In this document: positions 5,853-6,976 of the stretch, piece by piece
Layout of the letters: each line of letters opens with the position of its first letter
Position numbering within the stretch: position 1 is the first letter of the stretch
Origin: an uncultured Terrimonas sp.
Lineage (GTDB): Bacteria; Bacteroidota; Bacteroidia; Chitinophagales; Chitinophagaceae
Direction: 5' to 3'
Length of the DNA: 6,976 bases
NCBI GenBank assembly: GCA_946886925.1
Contig: CAMPJQ010000143.1
Coordinates: 1 to 6,976 of the forward strand
The notes under the pieces: model-generated
Seen by the model: only the letters and a program-made list of their open reading frames with translations
The model's database searches: none
What the model was told of the DNA's origin: nothing
Translations under genes and position numbers: made by a program

Positions 5853-6976
5853 TCAGTTCTGCTCTTTTGCCAATTTCCTTTTATTTATAATTGAGCGAAG
5901 ACTTCTAAAAAAACGGTAATAGAACTCTTTGTTGAATAGCTGCGAATCATGCATGGCTTTATAGGTAAAAAACATGCCAACCGGCAATAATACCAATGTG
6001 GAGAGCCACATGCCAAAAAATGCTGAAGTAATGTCTTCCCTCACAAATTTTTCGCCAAACATATTGAGTAAGTGAAAAATAAGAAAAAATATTACTGCTA
6101 TTACCAGCGGCATACCCATTCCTCCTTTACGAATAATGGAGCCTAAAGGAGCGCCAATTAAAAAAAGAACAACGCAAGCAAGAGACAATGAAAACTTCCT
6201 GTGCCATTCTATAAGGTGAAAGCGCAGGTCTTTTTGTTTCATACGGGCTTCCTCAGCTATGACATCAAGGCTGTTTTTTTGGCTGCTTATCCTCTCAATA
6301 GCTCTTGTAATTATTGTTCTCCTGGCCGAATCGGGCAGTAATTGAAGGTATCCTCTTCCTTCGGGAGGCTCTAATGCCAGCATAACACTGCCTCTTTTTG
6401 GATTGTATCCAGGCTTTTTGGGCACAAGGAGCTTATTTGCACCGTTGGGTTGAATATCGGCAGTTGTTATCTTTTCAACAATAGGATATTCTTTTTTTTG
6501 AGGTAGCAATTCACGTCTCACAAAAGAATAGTTGATACCTACTTCCCGGTCTGTTTTTTTCTCAATATCTCTGCCCGAAGTTTTTTTAAGCGAATCAATG
6601 GTTTTATTCAGTTGCTTTACATTCAGCATCCTGAAATTGTCTTTAAAGAGGCTGTCGGGCGTTTGCATCATTTTAAAAGAACTCAGGTCAAAAACTTTTT
6701 TATAGTTTTTAAAGCTCAGTCTTATATAGTCTGTATTGATCGTGTATGATGGTCCCCTTTCTTCATTACGCCACCCGTTCTCTAAGTAAAACTCAAGGAA
6801 TTTTTTATCGGCGCTGATGCTCATTTTACCATGCTCAGCAACAATAATATTATCCTGCAGGCTGTAATTTCTTTCAAAAATGATGATATTATGGATAGTA
6901 GTATTATCCTTGTCTTTTTTTCCAATCTTGATGGTGTAGCCTTCAAATTCCCTGAAAAAAACACCTTCTTTAAGGT
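5853..6976 (-). CDS. LptF/LptG-family permease (lipopolysaccharide export ABC transporter), N-terminus outside window
   Basis: The frame stays open past the apparent ATG at 6824 to the right edge. The extra 50 codons read naturally (VFFREFEGYTIKIG, then IAEHGK-like VAEHGK), so that Met is internal and the gene is cut by the window. About 373 residues are visible. Residues 1 to about 85 are the start of the periplasmic beta-jellyroll domain that passes LPS to LptC/LptA. A long charged region follows (about 100-250). Next comes the family signature around 251-286: R251, E256, H258, then IGAPLGSIIRKGGMG. Three C-terminal membrane helices lie at about 262-280, 288-307 and 318-339, with a basic cytoplasmic tail (NKRKLAKEQN). 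The missing part should hold helices 1-3. The periplasmic part looks longer than in E. coli LptF/G, as is usual in Bacteroidota. LptF and LptG cannot be told apart here. Confidence 0.9.
   Translation of the reverse strand, partial: LKEGVFFREFEGYTIKIGKKDKDNTTIHNIIIFERNYSLQDNIIVAEHGKMSISADKKFLEFYLENGWRNEERGPSYTINTDYIRLSFKNYKKVFDLSSFKMMQTPDSLFKDNFRMLNVKQLNKTIDSLKKTSGRDIEKKTDREVGINYSFVRRELLPQKKEYPIVEKITTADIQPNGANKLLVPKKPGYNPKRGSVMLALEPPEGRGYLQLLPDSARRTIITRAIERISSQKNSLDVIAEEARMKQKDLRFHLIEWHRKFSLSLACVVLFLIGAPLGSIIRKGGMGMPLVIAVIFFLIFHLLNMFGEKFVREDITSAFFGMWLSTLVLLPVGMFFTYKAMHDSQLFNKEFYYRFFRSLRSIINKRKLAKEQN

Noticed and set aside
1..6976. A defence, mobile or otherwise novel multi-gene system
   Set aside because: All large frames belong to housekeeping-type families or a lone unknown membrane protein. 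There are no transposase, integrase, toxin-antitoxin, nuclease-effector or CRISPR-like repeats.

Overview
The window looks like an ordinary chromosomal segment from a member of the Bacteroidota, most likely near the Chitinophagaceae (inferred from protein style; no rRNA or marker gene is present). The supporting signs are moderately low G+C by eye, start codons without Shine-Dalgarno sequences but with A/T-rich leaders, matches to the Bacteroidota -7 promoter element TAnnTTTG, a long-type LptF/LptG permease and a hybrid sensor kinase ending in a receiver domain.

Layout from left to right: (1) the 3' end of a hybrid histidine kinase on + (ends at 520). (2) A hairpin at 523-561 between convergent genes. 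(3) A secreted LolA-like or uncharacterised periplasmic protein on - (583-1305; the start is corrected from an upstream ATG). (4) A divergent promoter region. (5) Adenine deaminase on + (1408-3057). (6) Convergent to it with an 8-bp gap, a run of four minus-strand genes. In transcription order from the right edge these are an LptF/LptG-family lipopolysaccharide export permease (5853 to beyond the window), a small four-helix membrane protein of unknown function (5192-5719), an M20 dipeptidase (3586-4953) and a T4 endonuclease V-like pyrimidine-dimer glycosylase (3066-3497).

The genes are mostly housekeeping functions: signalling, purine salvage, peptide breakdown, UV-damage repair and envelope biogenesis. 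Apart from a possible permease/membrane-protein transcript they show no obvious shared pathway. I see no mobile element, CRISPR array, tRNA or rRNA, and no convincing new multi-gene system.

The least explained stretch is the 238-bp gap at 4954-5191. It holds a perfect A/T hairpin, three TTGCAA hexamers (two forming a 17-bp inverted repeat), a perfect TAnnTTTG element on the + strand and a 10-bp-stem hairpin. It may contain regulatory sites for the dipeptidase gene, a 3' hairpin of the membrane-protein gene, or a small RNA. The N-terminus of the dimer glycosylase (Met1-Arg2 in place of the Thr2 nucleophile of the T4 enzyme) is the most interesting protein-level detail.
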